Source: Clostridiales bacterium
GTDB taxonomy: Bacteria; Bacillota; Clostridia; Oscillospirales; Acutalibacteraceae
Reading direction: 5' to 3'
DNA length: 64,000 bases
Assembly: GCA_012840445.1 (NCBI GenBank)
Contig: DULI01000006.1
Coordinates: 127,240-191,239, forward strand
Shown here: one piece after another, positions 44,036 through 52,394 of the stretch
How positions within the stretch are numbered: position 1 is the stretch's first letter
How the letters are laid out: every line of letters begins with the position of its first letter
The notes under the pieces: generated by a model
Database searches by the model: none
The model's input: the letters and a program-made list of their open reading frames with translations, nothing else
What the model was told of the DNA's origin: nothing
Translations under genes and position numbers: made by a program

Positions 44036-44958
44036 ATACCTTCTCCTCTTAATGTATCTATTGTAATCTCAAGTGAATCCTTATCCTGGGCGTTCAGCAC
44101 CACCGCCGGCGGGACAGTCTTTTTTATAAGCCCCCCAAGCGTGGTTCCCGGCCCCGTCTCAATAAAAATCCTGAAACCGCCGCGGTACATGTTTTCAATG
44201 GTCTCCTGCCACTTGACCGGGCTTTTCATCTGCAGGCACAGCGTGTCTGTAACACTGCCCTCACCGTACGGCTGCGCCGTAAGGTTTGAGTATACGGGAA
44301 CTTTTAAGGGATTTATCCCAACCCCATTTAAATACTCCCTAAAGCTGTCCGCCGCCCTTCCCATAAAGGGCGAATGAAACGCCCCGCTCACCTTAAGCGG
44401 GCGCACAATGCCGCCCTTTGCCTTTATTTTCTCCGCAAAACGGTCTCTTTCGCCAATGCTTCCCGCTACCACAAGCTGCCCCGGGCAGTTGTAGTTTACG
44501 GGGTAAACCTCTTGGAATTCACGGCACACATCCTCAGCCGTGTCGTTGTCAAGCTTCAGCACCGCCGCCATAAAGCCCTCGCGCTCTTTGGCAGCTTTGT
44601 CCATAAGCTCTCCCCGCTTTACCACTACGTCAAACCCGGTTTCGGGGGAGAAGGCACCCGCAAAGGCAAGCGCAGTCACTTCCCCCAGCGAAAACCCTGC
44701 CACCGCGTGGGGTTTTATACCCATTTCCCGCAGCGCAAACGCCGCCGCAAGGGACACGGTGAACACGCAGGGCTGGGTTACGGCTGTCTGCCTTAGCTGC
44801 TCATCATCTCCGTTAAAGCATAAATCCATTATCCCGCTTTTGCGGGATTCTGCCATCTCGAAAATCTTTCTTGCCGACTCCGAGCATTCATAAAGTGACC
44901 GGCCCATTCCGGCATACTGGGAGCCCTGCCCTGAAAACACAAAGGCTATTTTATCCAT
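44029..44958 (-). CDS. fabD: Malonyl-CoA:ACP transacylase
   Basis: A 309-residue acyltransferase. It opens FVFSGQGSQYAGMG. The nucleophile serine is in GFSLGE (S90); most FabD proteins read GHSLGE, so the His beside the Ser is Phe here. The catalytic His appears in SGAFHSPFM, and the C-terminal ETGPGTTLGGLIKKT is present. It overlaps fabK by 13 nt and fabG by 7 nt. Confidence 0.95.
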   Translation of the reverse strand: MDKIAFVFSGQGSQYAGMGRSLYECSESARKIFEMAESRKSGIMDLCFNGDDEQLRQTAVTQPCVFTVSLAAAFALREMGIKPHAVAGFSLGEVTALAFAGAFSPETGFDVVVKRGELMDKAAKEREGFMAAVLKLDNDTAEDVCREFQEVYPVNYNCPGQLVVAGSIGERDRFAEKIKAKGGIVRPLKVSGAFHSPFMGRAADSFREYLNGVGINPLKVPVYSNLTAQPYGEGSVTDTLCLQMKSPVKWQETIENMYRGGFRIFIETGPGTTLGGLIKKTVPPAVVLNAQDKDSLEITIDTLRGEGIC

Positions 44959-45890
44959 TGCCCTGCACTTCCCAAAATTTTTTCTGCCTCGCCAAACATC
45001 TCTTTTATTATTTCTGCGGCAGGCTGCGCTTTTTTGACCAGCCCTGCGCTCTGCCCCGCCATAAAGCAGCCCTGCTTTTCGTCACCTTCAACCGCCCGCT
45101 TTAGCGAGCCGGAGGCAATCCTTTCAAGCTCCTCGTTGCTGTAGTTCGGGTCATATTCCATCGAGAAAAGCTGCCTTGAGAAGGGGCTTTTAAGGGACCT
45201 TACAGGGTGCCCCAGCCGCTTGCCCGTAACAATCGTGTCAATATCCTTGGCCTTAAGCACCCGTGCCTTATAGTTTTCATGAATGCCGCACTCATCGGCC
45301 ACCAGAAAACGGGTACCCACCTGTACGCCGCAGGCGCCAAGCATTAACGCCGCCGCAATACCTCTGCCGTCGGCGATTCCTCCTGCCGCCACAACCGGGA
45401 TATTAACGGCGTCGCACACCTGCGGGATCAGCGTCATCGTGGTAAGCTCGCCAATATGCCCGCCCGCCTCGCAGCCTTCGGCTATAACGCCGTCGGCTCC
45501 CGCGCGCTCGACTAATTTAGCAAGCCCTGCCGACGCCACAACGGGCAGCACCGTAATCCCCGCCTCTTTCCAAAGCCTTATATACTTTGCGGGGTTGCCG
45601 GCGCCGGTGGTAACCACCTTTACCCTTTCCTCCGCCACCACTTTCGCCACTGCTTCGGCGTTAGGGCTAAGCAGCATGATATTTACGCCAAAGGGCCTGT
45701 CGGTCAGTTCTCTTGCCTTTCGAATCTCGTTTCGCACCCACTCGGCGTCGGCGTTCATGGCGGCAATAAGGCCGAGCCCTCCGCCGTTGCTTACCGCGGC
45801 GGCAAGCCGCGCGTCAGCGATCCATGCCATGCCGCCCTGTATTATCGGATATTCAATTCCAAGAAGCTCACAAAGCCTTGTTTTTACCAT
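44946..45890 (-). CDS. fabK: Enoyl-ACP reductase II (FMN-dependent, FabK)
   Basis: A 314-residue nitronate-monooxygenase-fold TIM barrel. Typical sites: IEYPIIQGGMAWIA at residues 13-26, VTTGAGNP, and the FMN phosphate loops EGCEAGGHIGELTT and AAGGIADGRGIAAAL. FabK replaces FabI as the last reduction step in streptococci and many clostridia. It follows acpP by 4 nt. Position in a FASII operon makes this FabK and not a general nitronate monooxygenase. Confidence 0.95.
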   Translation of the reverse strand: MVKTRLCELLGIEYPIIQGGMAWIADARLAAAVSNGGGLGLIAAMNADAEWVRNEIRKARELTDRPFGVNIMLLSPNAEAVAKVVAEERVKVVTTGAGNPAKYIRLWKEAGITVLPVVASAGLAKLVERAGADGVIAEGCEAGGHIGELTTMTLIPQVCDAVNIPVVAAGGIADGRGIAAALMLGACGVQVGTRFLVADECGIHENYKARVLKAKDIDTIVTGKRLGHPVRSLKSPFSRQLFSMEYDPNYSNEELERIASGSLKRAVEGDEKQGCFMAGQSAGLVKKAQPAAEIIKEMFGEAEKILGSAGQWIK

Positions 45891-45894
45891 AAAC

Positions 45895-46119
45895 TCACGC
45901 TTTCTGGCTGTCTATCAGCCGCACCACGTCTCCGACTGTCTTAAGGGCCTCATCCATTTCGATTGTCACCGAAAACTGCTCTTCGCATGCCATTACAAGG
46001 TCCACGGCATCCAGCGAATCCAGCCCCAATTCCTCAAATGTGGTATCCATTGTAATTTCCTTTGCATCCACGCCTGCGTTTTCAGCAATTAATTCTGCTA
46101 CCTTCGATAAAGTTGACAT
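45895..46119 (-). CDS. acpP: Acyl carrier protein
   Basis: A 74-residue acidic four-helix carrier with the phosphopantetheine site GLDSLDAVDL (S35). ATG at 46119 follows GGAGG. The frame stays open 22 codons further into the fabH 3' end but without a ribosome site. Encoded within the operon that uses it. Confidence 0.97.
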   Translation of the reverse strand: MSTLSKVAELIAENAGVDAKEITMDTTFEELGLDSLDAVDLVMACEEQFSVTIEMDEALKTVGDVVRLIDSQKA

Positions 46120-46141
46120 GAAAATACCTCCAAAATTTTTA

Positions 46142-47095
46142 TTACCAGCGCAATACACACGCGCCTGTTGCAAATCCAGCGCCAAAGCCGCACATGGCTA
46201 AAAGACTTCCTTTGTTTAATTTCCCGCTGCGGTTCAGTTCATCAAGCAGCACCGGGATGCTTGCCGACGATAAATTCCCACAATTTGATATGTTAACCGC
46301 GAATTTCTCCATGGGAATCCCAAACTTTTTCTGCGCGGCTTCTATAATCCTTAAATTGGCCTGGTGAAGCAGCACGTAATCGATTTTCTCCGCTTCAATG
46401 CCGCTGATTTTAAAAACCGACATCAAATCGTTGCATATCGAGTTTACCGCAAACTTGTATATCTCATGCCCGTCCATGTGAAGAAAGCTGTCAGCCGCCT
46501 TGCTTTCCGAATAGGGGCTGTTTCCCGGCACATTGTGGGCATAAAGGGGATCTATGTTCCCTTCAGCCGTAATGCGGCTGAAAAAGGGGATTTCGCTTTT
46601 TCTTACCACCACCGCGCCCGCGCCGTCACCAAACAGCACGCAGGTGGAGCGGTCACGCCAGTCCACAATCCTCGACATGGCCTCGGCGGAAACTATAAGC
46701 ACCGTATTTGCCTTGCCCGAATCAAGATAAGAATGCGCCACATCCAGCCCATACACAAACCCCGCGCAGGCGGCATTAAGGTCAAAGGCAGGGCAGGATG
46801 CGCCTATCTTTTTCTGAATGATGCATGCCATGGATGGGGTAATATAATCAGCACTTATAGTCGTGCAAATAATAAGGTCAATGTCTTTCGCACTAACCCC
46901 CGCATTTTCAAGCGCCTTGTAACATGCCGCTGCGCCAATGTCTCCCAGCGTCTCATGTGTTACAACATGCCTTTTGGATATGCCCGTGCGGGTCCTTATC
47001 CATTCATCACTGGTATCCAAAAACCCTGACAGCTCGTCGTTTGTCACAATGCGTTCAGGCAGCGCGCTGCCCGTGCCGATAATCTCAATTCCCAT
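46142..47095 (-). CDS. fabH: 3-oxoacyl-ACP synthase III (KAS III)
   Basis: A 317-residue initiating condensing enzyme. The triad is visible: C110 in NAACAGFVYGL, His in LLHQANLRI, and Asn in NISNCGNLSSASIP. The N-terminus IEIIGTGSALPERIVTN is canonical. ATG at 47095 follows AAGGGAAGAG, essentially abutting the fabT stop. Confidence 0.97.
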   Translation of the reverse strand: MGIEIIGTGSALPERIVTNDELSGFLDTSDEWIRTRTGISKRHVVTHETLGDIGAAACYKALENAGVSAKDIDLIICTTISADYITPSMACIIQKKIGASCPAFDLNAACAGFVYGLDVAHSYLDSGKANTVLIVSAEAMSRIVDWRDRSTCVLFGDGAGAVVVRKSEIPFFSRITAEGNIDPLYAHNVPGNSPYSESKAADSFLHMDGHEIYKFAVNSICNDLMSVFKISGIEAEKIDYVLLHQANLRIIEAAQKKFGIPMEKFAVNISNCGNLSSASIPVLLDELNRSGKLNKGSLLAMCGFGAGFATGACVLRW

Positions 47096-47096
47096 G

Positions 47097-47564
47097 CTAC
47101 TCTTCCCTTTGTATCTTTTCATTCAAAAATTTATTAAGTTTCACAAGCCCGCTGACCATCGCCCTGAACTCCTCGTCGGACAGGTCTTTCACAACCGCCT
47201 CTACCATGCACCTGTGAAAATGCCTGTGAACCCTTGCCACCTTTTTGCCGCGATCGGTCAGGTTCACAAAGATTACCCTTCCGTCCTCCTCGCTCCTGGT
47301 CTTGGTCACATATCCCTTTTTGACCAGTTTGTTAATGGCAAGGGTTACCGACGGCAACGTAATCTTCAAAATCTCCGAAAGCTCGCTAATGGTCTTTCCC
47401 TTATTATCCTCTTGGGTGTTTTTCTCAATGGCCTCTATTAAATGGATTTCGCTGATGGACAAATTCAGGCTTGTGGCCTTGGCGACATTTTGCTCTTCAA
47501 TTTTCAGAATCGAAGAATAGGCCTCTACCAGCAAATCGTTTAAATATTCGGCATCGGGCGTCAT
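47097..47564 (-). CDS. fabT: MarR family transcriptional regulator, FabT-like
   Basis: A 155-residue winged-helix repressor heading the FASII operon, as FabT does in streptococci. The recognition region is ISELSEILKITLPSVTLAINKLVKKGYV with wing RSEEDGRVIFVNLTDRG. In the family, long acyl-ACP is the corepressor, which allows exogenous fatty acids to shut off synthesis. Its own promoter overlaps a perfect palindrome that matches the FabT box core AGTTTGACT, so autoregulation of the whole operon is likely. Confidence 0.92.
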   Translation of the reverse strand: MTPDAEYLNDLLVEAYSSILKIEEQNVAKATSLNLSISEIHLIEAIEKNTQEDNKGKTISELSEILKITLPSVTLAINKLVKKGYVTKTRSEEDGRVIFVNLTDRGKKVARVHRHFHRCMVEAVVKDLSDEEFRAMVSGLVKLNKFLNEKIQREE

Positions 47565-47583
47565 TAAAATCCCACCTGTAAAT

Positions 47584-47606
47584 TAATTAGTTTGACTAAC
47601 TAATTA
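47584..47606. promoter_or_regulatory. FabT-type operator overlapping the FASII -10 box
   Basis: Perfect palindrome of 9-bp arms TAATTAGTT / AACTAATTA around TGACT. It contains AGTTTGACT, as in known FabT boxes, and covers half of the -10 hexamer and the start site. Confidence 0.82.
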
Positions 47607-47631
47607 TATTATTATATTATGCGCTTGTCAA
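47603..47631 (-). promoter_or_regulatory. Consensus sigma-A promoter of the FASII operon
   Basis: Minus strand TTGACA (complement of 47626-47631), 17-bp spacer, TATAAT (complement of 47603-47608). Confidence 0.88.
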
Positions 47632-47652
47632 CCTAAAAAATACTAAAAAAAT

Positions 47653-48228
47653 TTAATGCCTGATTATATTCACCTTTTCCACAAATGTATTATACAGATT
47701 CTGCACTTCCTCAATCCCGCGCCTTATATCCAGCAAATGGGCAACCGTAACAATAACGTCGGTCGCAAACACCACAAACAGCATGACGGCAATAACCTTC
47801 AGCGCCAGCGGCGACGCCTTTTCAAGCAGCCTCATGGACAACGGGTGTATGTAGTAAACAAGCAGCACACTCAAAGCCCCAAAAATCAGGGCGCCCTCTA
47901 AGCATACCCTGCCGTTTATGTTAAACCTCATGTTAGAATAGTCCCACCAACGCTGGTTAAACAGTTTTTCAAGTATGTAGGAGGATGCATATTCGAAAGC
48001 CGTCGCCAGCACGCTGCTTAACACAAACAGCGACAGTGCATTCTGCACATAGTGCGTAAGCAGCAAAATTATAAGTATCGCGCCAAAACCGTATATCGGG
48101 CAGTATGGCCCGTGTAGGAACCCACGGTTTACAAATTCCCCTTTAAGAACCGAACACAGTATGGTCTCGTAAATCCAGCCGATAAAGCTATATAGCATAA
48201 ACAACAGATAGGTCTTAACCCAATACAT
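47653..48228 (-). CDS. Putative ABC-transporter type IV family (CmpB-like, PF06541-type) membrane protein
   Basis: A 191-residue protein with about five transmembrane helices. It shows the family's features: FIGWIYETIL near residue 15, NRGFLHGPYCPIYGFG, then the WWDYS motif and a Gly-rich LEGALIFGAL. The family name comes from annotation of small membrane proteins; the transport role is unproven. ATG at 48228 follows GGGGGT with 8 nt spacing; 13 extra in-frame codons upstream are not supported. No partner gene adjoins it. Confidence 0.8.
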   Translation of the reverse strand: MYWVKTYLLFMLYSFIGWIYETILCSVLKGEFVNRGFLHGPYCPIYGFGAILIILLLTHYVQNALSLFVLSSVLATAFEYASSYILEKLFNQRWWDYSNMRFNINGRVCLEGALIFGALSVLLVYYIHPLSMRLLEKASPLALKVIAVMLFVVFATDVIVTVAHLLDIRRGIEEVQNLYNTFVEKVNIIRH

Positions 48229-48341
48229 CCATATTACCCCCGGCCGGCAACTAATAATTTTATACATATTATATAAATTTTCTTCCAGTTATGCAATTAT
48301 CTTTACAAAAATAAAGTTTTTATTTATTTTAATTTATTTTC

Positions 48342-48350
48342 TGATATAAT
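48342..48350 (+). promoter_or_regulatory. Extended -10 promoter of the GH127 gene
   Basis: TG-A-TATAAT at 48342-48350; no recognisable -35 at the right distance. Confidence 0.45.
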
Positions 48351-48405
48351 GGTACTGGCTATATAACATATATATGGAAAATAATCAGACGAAAGAAGTG
48401 GTGTC

Positions 48406-50238
48406 ATGCTTCACAAAACCGCCTTTTCGCCCTTTACAGCCGGCGAACTAAAACCCGAAGGCTGGCTGCTAAATCAGCTTAGAATACAGGCCGAAGGCCT
48501 TTCAGGCAACCTTGACAAAATCTGGCCCGACATTAAAGACAGCGCCTGGATTGGCGGCAACAGAGACGGCTGGGAGAGGGTGCCCTACTGGCTGGACGGG
48601 TTTATCCCGCTGGCATACCTGCTTAAAGACGAGGACATGATAAGCCGCGCTAAAAAATATATAGACGCAATAATAGAAAATCAAAAGCCGGACGGCTGGA
48701 TTTGCCCCTGCCAAGATAACGAGCGTGGCAGGTACGACGTGTGGGCATACTTCCTAATCTGCAAGGTGCTAGTGGTATATTACGAGTGTTCAAAGGACGA
48801 GCGCATAGAAGAAGCGCTTTACAAGGCACTTAAACAGTTGCAGGCCCATATTAAGGGCAACACATTGTTTAACTGGGGTGCCGCCCGCTGGTTCGAGTGC
48901 CTGATCCCAATCTTCTGGCTGTACGAGCGAAAGCAGGAAGAATGGCTTATCAACCTTGCCCACGCCCTTAAAGTGCAGGGAATCGACTGGGAGCACCTTT
49001 TTGCCAACTGGAGCGACCAGCTCCCCCGCAGGGAATGGAGCTACACCACCCACGTGGTCAATATCGCCATGTGTTTAAAATCCGGGGCGCTCATGTCCCG
49101 CATAACCGGCGGCGATCCGGACACCTTTGCAAGAAATACCCTTAAACTGCTTGAAAAATACCACGGTATGCCAAACGGCCATTTTACGGGCGACGAGTGC
49201 TTATCTGGCACCAGCCCCATCCAGGGCACCGAGCTTTGCGGCGTAGTGGAGGCCATGTATTCATACGAGCAGCTCCTTCAAATTTCAGGCTCACCCGAAT
49301 GGGGCGACAGATTAGAGTATTTAACCTTCAACGCCCTTCCCGCCACTATAAGCCCCGATATGTGGACCCACCAGTACGACCAGCAGACCAACCAGGTGGA
49401 ATGCAGCCTGCTTCCTGGCGAGCCGGTCTTCCGATCCAACGGTCCCGACGCCCACCTCTTTGGGCTTGAGCCCAACTTTGGCTGCTGCACCGCAAACTTC
49501 AACCAGGGCTGGCCGAAATTCGCACTGTCCACCTTTATGAAGAGCGAAAACGGCATAGTGTCAACGGTGCTGGCACCAAGCAGCGTTCAAACCCGAATAA
49601 ACGGCGTAAACTGCAAAATACAGCTTGATACCCTGTACCCGTTCAGGGATACGCTTACCTACACCATAACCACCGACGCGCCCGTTGACTTTGAGTTCGC
49701 CATTCGCATCCCCGCCTTCGCCAAAGCCGCCTATGTGGACGGCAGCAAGGCAAAAATCGGCGAATACCATAAAATCAGCCGCACCTTCGAAGGCAGGTCG
49801 ACAATAGATGTAAAACTCGAATTCGAACCGGAATTTATCCGGCGCCCCAACGACATGTACTGCCTGCGCCGCGGGCCGCTGCTTTACTCGGTCCGTATTC
49901 AAGAAGAGTGGGTAAAGAAGGAATACGCCAAAGACGGCGTAGAGCGCAAATTCCCCTACTGCGACTATGAAATTTACGCCAAATCCAAGTGGAATTATGC
50001 CTTTGCCTCTGATAAATTTGAGCTTGTAGAAAACGACAATTTCGGCCGCCCCTTCTCCCCCGAAGGCACGCCTGTCAGCATTATGACGGATATGGTGGAA
50101 ATCGACTGGGGATTTGAAAACGGCCTGTGCTTTGAAACTCCCAAATCCAGAACACCCCTCGGCAAGCCCGAAAAGGTAAAGCTTATCCCTTACGGTTGCA
50201 CAAACCTTAGAATGACTGAAATGCCCTATATAAAATAA
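48406..50238 (+). CDS. Glycoside hydrolase GH127/DUF1680 family (beta-L-arabinofuranosidase type)
   Basis: A 610-residue protein without a signal peptide, so probably cytoplasmic. It has an (alpha/alpha)6 barrel and then beta-sandwich domains. Known zinc and catalytic positions of GH127 are conserved: E276-x-C278 in TELCGVVE and the Cys pair C360-C361 in GCCTAN, one of which is the nucleophile in characterised enzymes. This suits removal of beta-L-arabinofuranose from imported oligosaccharides. Sister families GH142/GH146 cannot be ruled out by eye. Single gene; no transporter adjacent. Ribosome site AAGAAGTGG is weak. Confidence 0.87.
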   Translation: MLHKTAFSPFTAGELKPEGWLLNQLRIQAEGLSGNLDKIWPDIKDSAWIGGNRDGWERVPYWLDGFIPLAYLLKDEDMISRAKKYIDAIIENQKPDGWICPCQDNERGRYDVWAYFLICKVLVVYYECSKDERIEEALYKALKQLQAHIKGNTLFNWGAARWFECLIPIFWLYERKQEEWLINLAHALKVQGIDWEHLFANWSDQLPRREWSYTTHVVNIAMCLKSGALMSRITGGDPDTFARNTLKLLEKYHGMPNGHFTGDECLSGTSPIQGTELCGVVEAMYSYEQLLQISGSPEWGDRLEYLTFNALPATISPDMWTHQYDQQTNQVECSLLPGEPVFRSNGPDAHLFGLEPNFGCCTANFNQGWPKFALSTFMKSENGIVSTVLAPSSVQTRINGVNCKIQLDTLYPFRDTLTYTITTDAPVDFEFAIRIPAFAKAAYVDGSKAKIGEYHKISRTFEGRSTIDVKLEFEPEFIRRPNDMYCLRRGPLLYSVRIQEEWVKKEYAKDGVERKFPYCDYEIYAKSKWNYAFASDKFELVENDNFGRPFSPEGTPVSIMTDMVEIDWGFENGLCFETPKSRTPLGKPEKVKLIPYGCTNLRMTEMPYIK

Positions 50239-50242
50239 AAAC

Positions 50243-50279
50243 ACCCGCTTAAAAGCGAACGCTTTTAAGCGGGTTTAAT
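50243..50279. terminator. Terminator between the GH127 gene and the convergent ECF gene
   Basis: Perfect 15-bp palindrome arms starting ACCCGCTTAAAAGCG with a 2-nt loop; moderate T tail. Confidence 0.8.
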
Positions 50280-50301
50280 TCTTATGTTTTAAGTTTTAAG
50301 G

Positions 50302-51045
50302 CTAAAGCCTTTTCTGCGCCCTTTGCAGCGCCGAAACGCAGGGTACCGCCACAAAAATTGCCGCCAGCATTTCCACAACGCCGTTAAGGGTAATTACCAC
50401 GCTGAAAATCTGCCCAACAATCCCGGTCAGTTGCACAAAGCCCGTGGGGTTGAAAATATTAATGGCGGTCAACACCAGCACGGTATTCGTAAAGGTGCCA
50501 AGTATCGCGGCAAAGGCAATTGGCATAACGGTAATCTGGTTCAATTTTTTGGAGAACACCAATATAAGCGCCATAACGGCCGCAAAGAACACCACCCCGG
50601 CAATTAATCCGGCTAGAGTGTTGCCGGACAGGCGGTACACGAACAGCCCTACAAAAATGGAAACCACCGCATCCATTATGCCGGACAGCACAATTCCGGA
50701 AAATTTGTCTTTGCCAAGTTTAATGGCAATGTCGTAATACACTGCCGTAAGCAGGCCCACGAAAATCCTCGGGACTACCGAAATCATCGGGTTTAGGAAT
50801 ATCACCGCGTCGGCCGTGCCGTTTAGCGCCGCGTAGATTAAGCAGGTAACCCCCCAGACGGTGCCAAGGACAGTTCCCGAAACCTTGCCAAGCAATACCG
50901 CACCGATAATGACCGGGATATGCAGCGTGGTAATGCTAAGCGACGCGCCAATCGTTATATACCCCACATAGGGTATAAAGGTCATGGCGGTAATCAGGGC
51001 GCTGAACAGGGCAAGTTGGGTAAGTTTTAATGTGCTTTGTTTCAT
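50302..51045 (-). CDS. ECF transporter S component, probably pantothenate (PanT-like)
   Basis: A 247-residue membrane protein with six helices. It starts KLTQLALFSALITAMTFIPYVGYITIG and has SITTLHIPVIIGAVLLG, the substrate-binding loop pattern of vitamin S components. It lies 63 nt downstream of coaX on the same strand; pantothenate is the substrate of CoaX, so uptake and phosphorylation of pantothenate would be co-expressed. The energising ECF-T and ATPase subunits must be elsewhere. Substrate is inferred from context. Confidence 0.85.
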   Translation of the reverse strand: MKQSTLKLTQLALFSALITAMTFIPYVGYITIGASLSITTLHIPVIIGAVLLGKVSGTVLGTVWGVTCLIYAALNGTADAVIFLNPMISVVPRIFVGLLTAVYYDIAIKLGKDKFSGIVLSGIMDAVVSIFVGLFVYRLSGNTLAGLIAGVVFFAAVMALILVFSKKLNQITVMPIAFAAILGTFTNTVLVLTAINIFNPTGFVQLTGIVGQIFSVVITLNGVVEMLAAIFVAVPCVSALQRAQKRL

Positions 51046-51108
51046 TTATATTACCTCCTGATGCTGTTCCCTTTGGGATACAGCTCAAATTTTGGCAAAG
51101 TTATTGTA

Positions 51109-51876
51109 TTATTGGTTTTTATAATAAATTATTCGCAATCCTTCCAAAACCAGATGTTCATCCATAACTATTTCGGTCTCGCAATAGGGGATAATGTCCG
51201 GCGCTACTCCGCCCGTGGCCACAACGGTGGCCTTGCTGTTTAGCTCACGCTGGATTCTTGAAATCATGCCGTCAAGCATGGAGGCGGTCCCAAGCACTAT
51301 GCCCGACTTCATGCAGTCGACAGTGTTGGTGCCAATCACCGACGGGGGAGCCTCAATATTTATATAGGGCAGCTGCGCGGTCTTGGTGGCAAGGGCGTCC
51401 AGCGTAATGCCTGCGCCCGCGGCAATAACCCCGCCCACAAATTCGCCCTTTTCATTAAGCACGCTAATGGTAGACGCGGTGCCAAGGTCGATAATAATGC
51501 AGGGCAGCGGGTATTTGTTAAGGGCCGCCACCGCCCCCGCGGCAAGATCTGCGCCAAGCTGCGCCGGGTTGTCGATCTTTATGTTAAGCCCGGTTTTCAC
51601 GCCGGGGCCTAAAACTATCGGCTTTATCCCACAGATTTTGGGGATCGCCCGCTTTATGGCAGAGCCCACGGCCGGCACAACCGAGCTGATAACCGCACCG
51701 GATATATCTTTTGTAGACAGTTTGTTAATATGCAGAATATCCCGCAGTTCAATGGCATACTGGTCGCAGGTGCGCTTGCTGTCGGTGGCAAGGCGCGCCA
51801 CAAATTCTAACTGGTCACCCTTATAGGCGCCAACAGTAATATTGGTATTGCCAATGTCAATGGTAAGAAGAATCAA
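51109..51876 (-). CDS. coaX: Type III pantothenate kinase
   Basis: A 255-residue ASKHA-fold kinase that phosphorylates pantothenate as the first step of CoA synthesis. Motifs: TIDIGNTNI at the N-terminus (phosphate 1), GPGVKTGL, the GADL segment with catalytic Asp, IDLGTASTISVL (phosphate 2) and GGVIAAGAGITLDAL. The start is taken as TTG at 51876, which gives the usual short N-terminus and places GGGGGT about 8 nt upstream; a GTG five codons earlier overlaps that ribosome site. Confidence 0.95.
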   Translation of the reverse strand: MILLTIDIGNTNITVGAYKGDQLEFVARLATDSKRTCDQYAIELRDILHINKLSTKDISGAVISSVVPAVGSAIKRAIPKICGIKPIVLGPGVKTGLNIKIDNPAQLGADLAAGAVAALNKYPLPCIIIDLGTASTISVLNEKGEFVGGVIAAGAGITLDALATKTAQLPYINIEAPPSVIGTNTVDCMKSGIVLGTASMLDGMISRIQRELNSKATVVATGGVAPDIIPYCETEIVMDEHLVLEGLRIIYYKNQ

Positions 51877-51977
51877 ACCGCCTACCCCCACTTTTAGTGT
51901 TCTTTTATTTTATTTTATCCTTGCTTAAAAATCAAGCATATCACAAAAAAATTACAAAATAATGTCAACAGGCGATA

Positions 51978-52006
51978 TTGACTTTAAAAACCCTAACTGA
52001 TATAAT
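51978..52006 (+). promoter_or_regulatory. Sigma-A promoter of rpsF-ssb-rpsR
   Basis: TTGACT (51978-51983), 17-bp spacer, TATAAT (52001-52006). Confidence 0.85.
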
Positions 52007-52011
52007 ATGCA

Positions 52012-52094
52012 TGTTATCGGCATAATCTATATTTATGCCGTGCTCCTTGCCCCGTCAAAGCGGGGCCTATAAGTCCAGAAGGAGGTGCAAAGCA
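52012..52094 (+). promoter_or_regulatory. rpsF leader (S6:S18-type autoregulatory RNA)
   Basis: Hairpin 1 CGGCATAA/TTATGCCG (52018-52040) is followed by a second structure: outer stem CTCCTT (52043-52048) with AAGGAG (52079-52084), inner stem GCCCCG/CGGGGC. The outer stem pairs with the Shine-Dalgarno of rpsF. Ribosomal proteins S6:S18 are known to bind such leaders in many bacteria. Family assignment is by position and structure. Confidence 0.65.
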
Positions 52095-52382
52095 GTGGCA
52101 ACATCAAAATATGAGGTAATGCTGATTTTTTCAGCCAAACTCAGCGAAGACGAGCTTAATGCCCTTACAGAAAAGTTCAAGGCCTTAATTGAAGAACACG
52201 GCAAGGTATTAAACCAGGACATCTGGGGCAAACGCAAGCTCGCATACCCGATCGACCGCGAAACCGACGGGTATTATGTGCTGTTTGACTTTGAAAGCGG
52301 TCCCGATTTCCCTGGTGAGCTCGACCGCGTTGCCAAGATTACCGACGGCGTGCTTCGCTCACTGATTGTAAAGAACGATTAA
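52095..52382 (+). CDS. rpsF: Small ribosomal subunit protein bS6
   Basis: A 95-residue S6 protein: KYEVMLIFSAKLSEDELNALTEKF opening, the central WGKRKLAYPIDRETDGYYVLFDF and C-terminal helix. It binds 16S rRNA together with S18. The start is GTG at 52095 behind GGAGG; the in-frame ATG at 52035 would sit inside the leader hairpins. First of rpsF-ssb-rpsR. Confidence 0.96.
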   Translation: MATSKYEVMLIFSAKLSEDELNALTEKFKALIEEHGKVLNQDIWGKRKLAYPIDRETDGYYVLFDFESGPDFPGELDRVAKITDGVLRSLIVKND

Positions 52383-52394
52383 GGAAGTGCAAAA

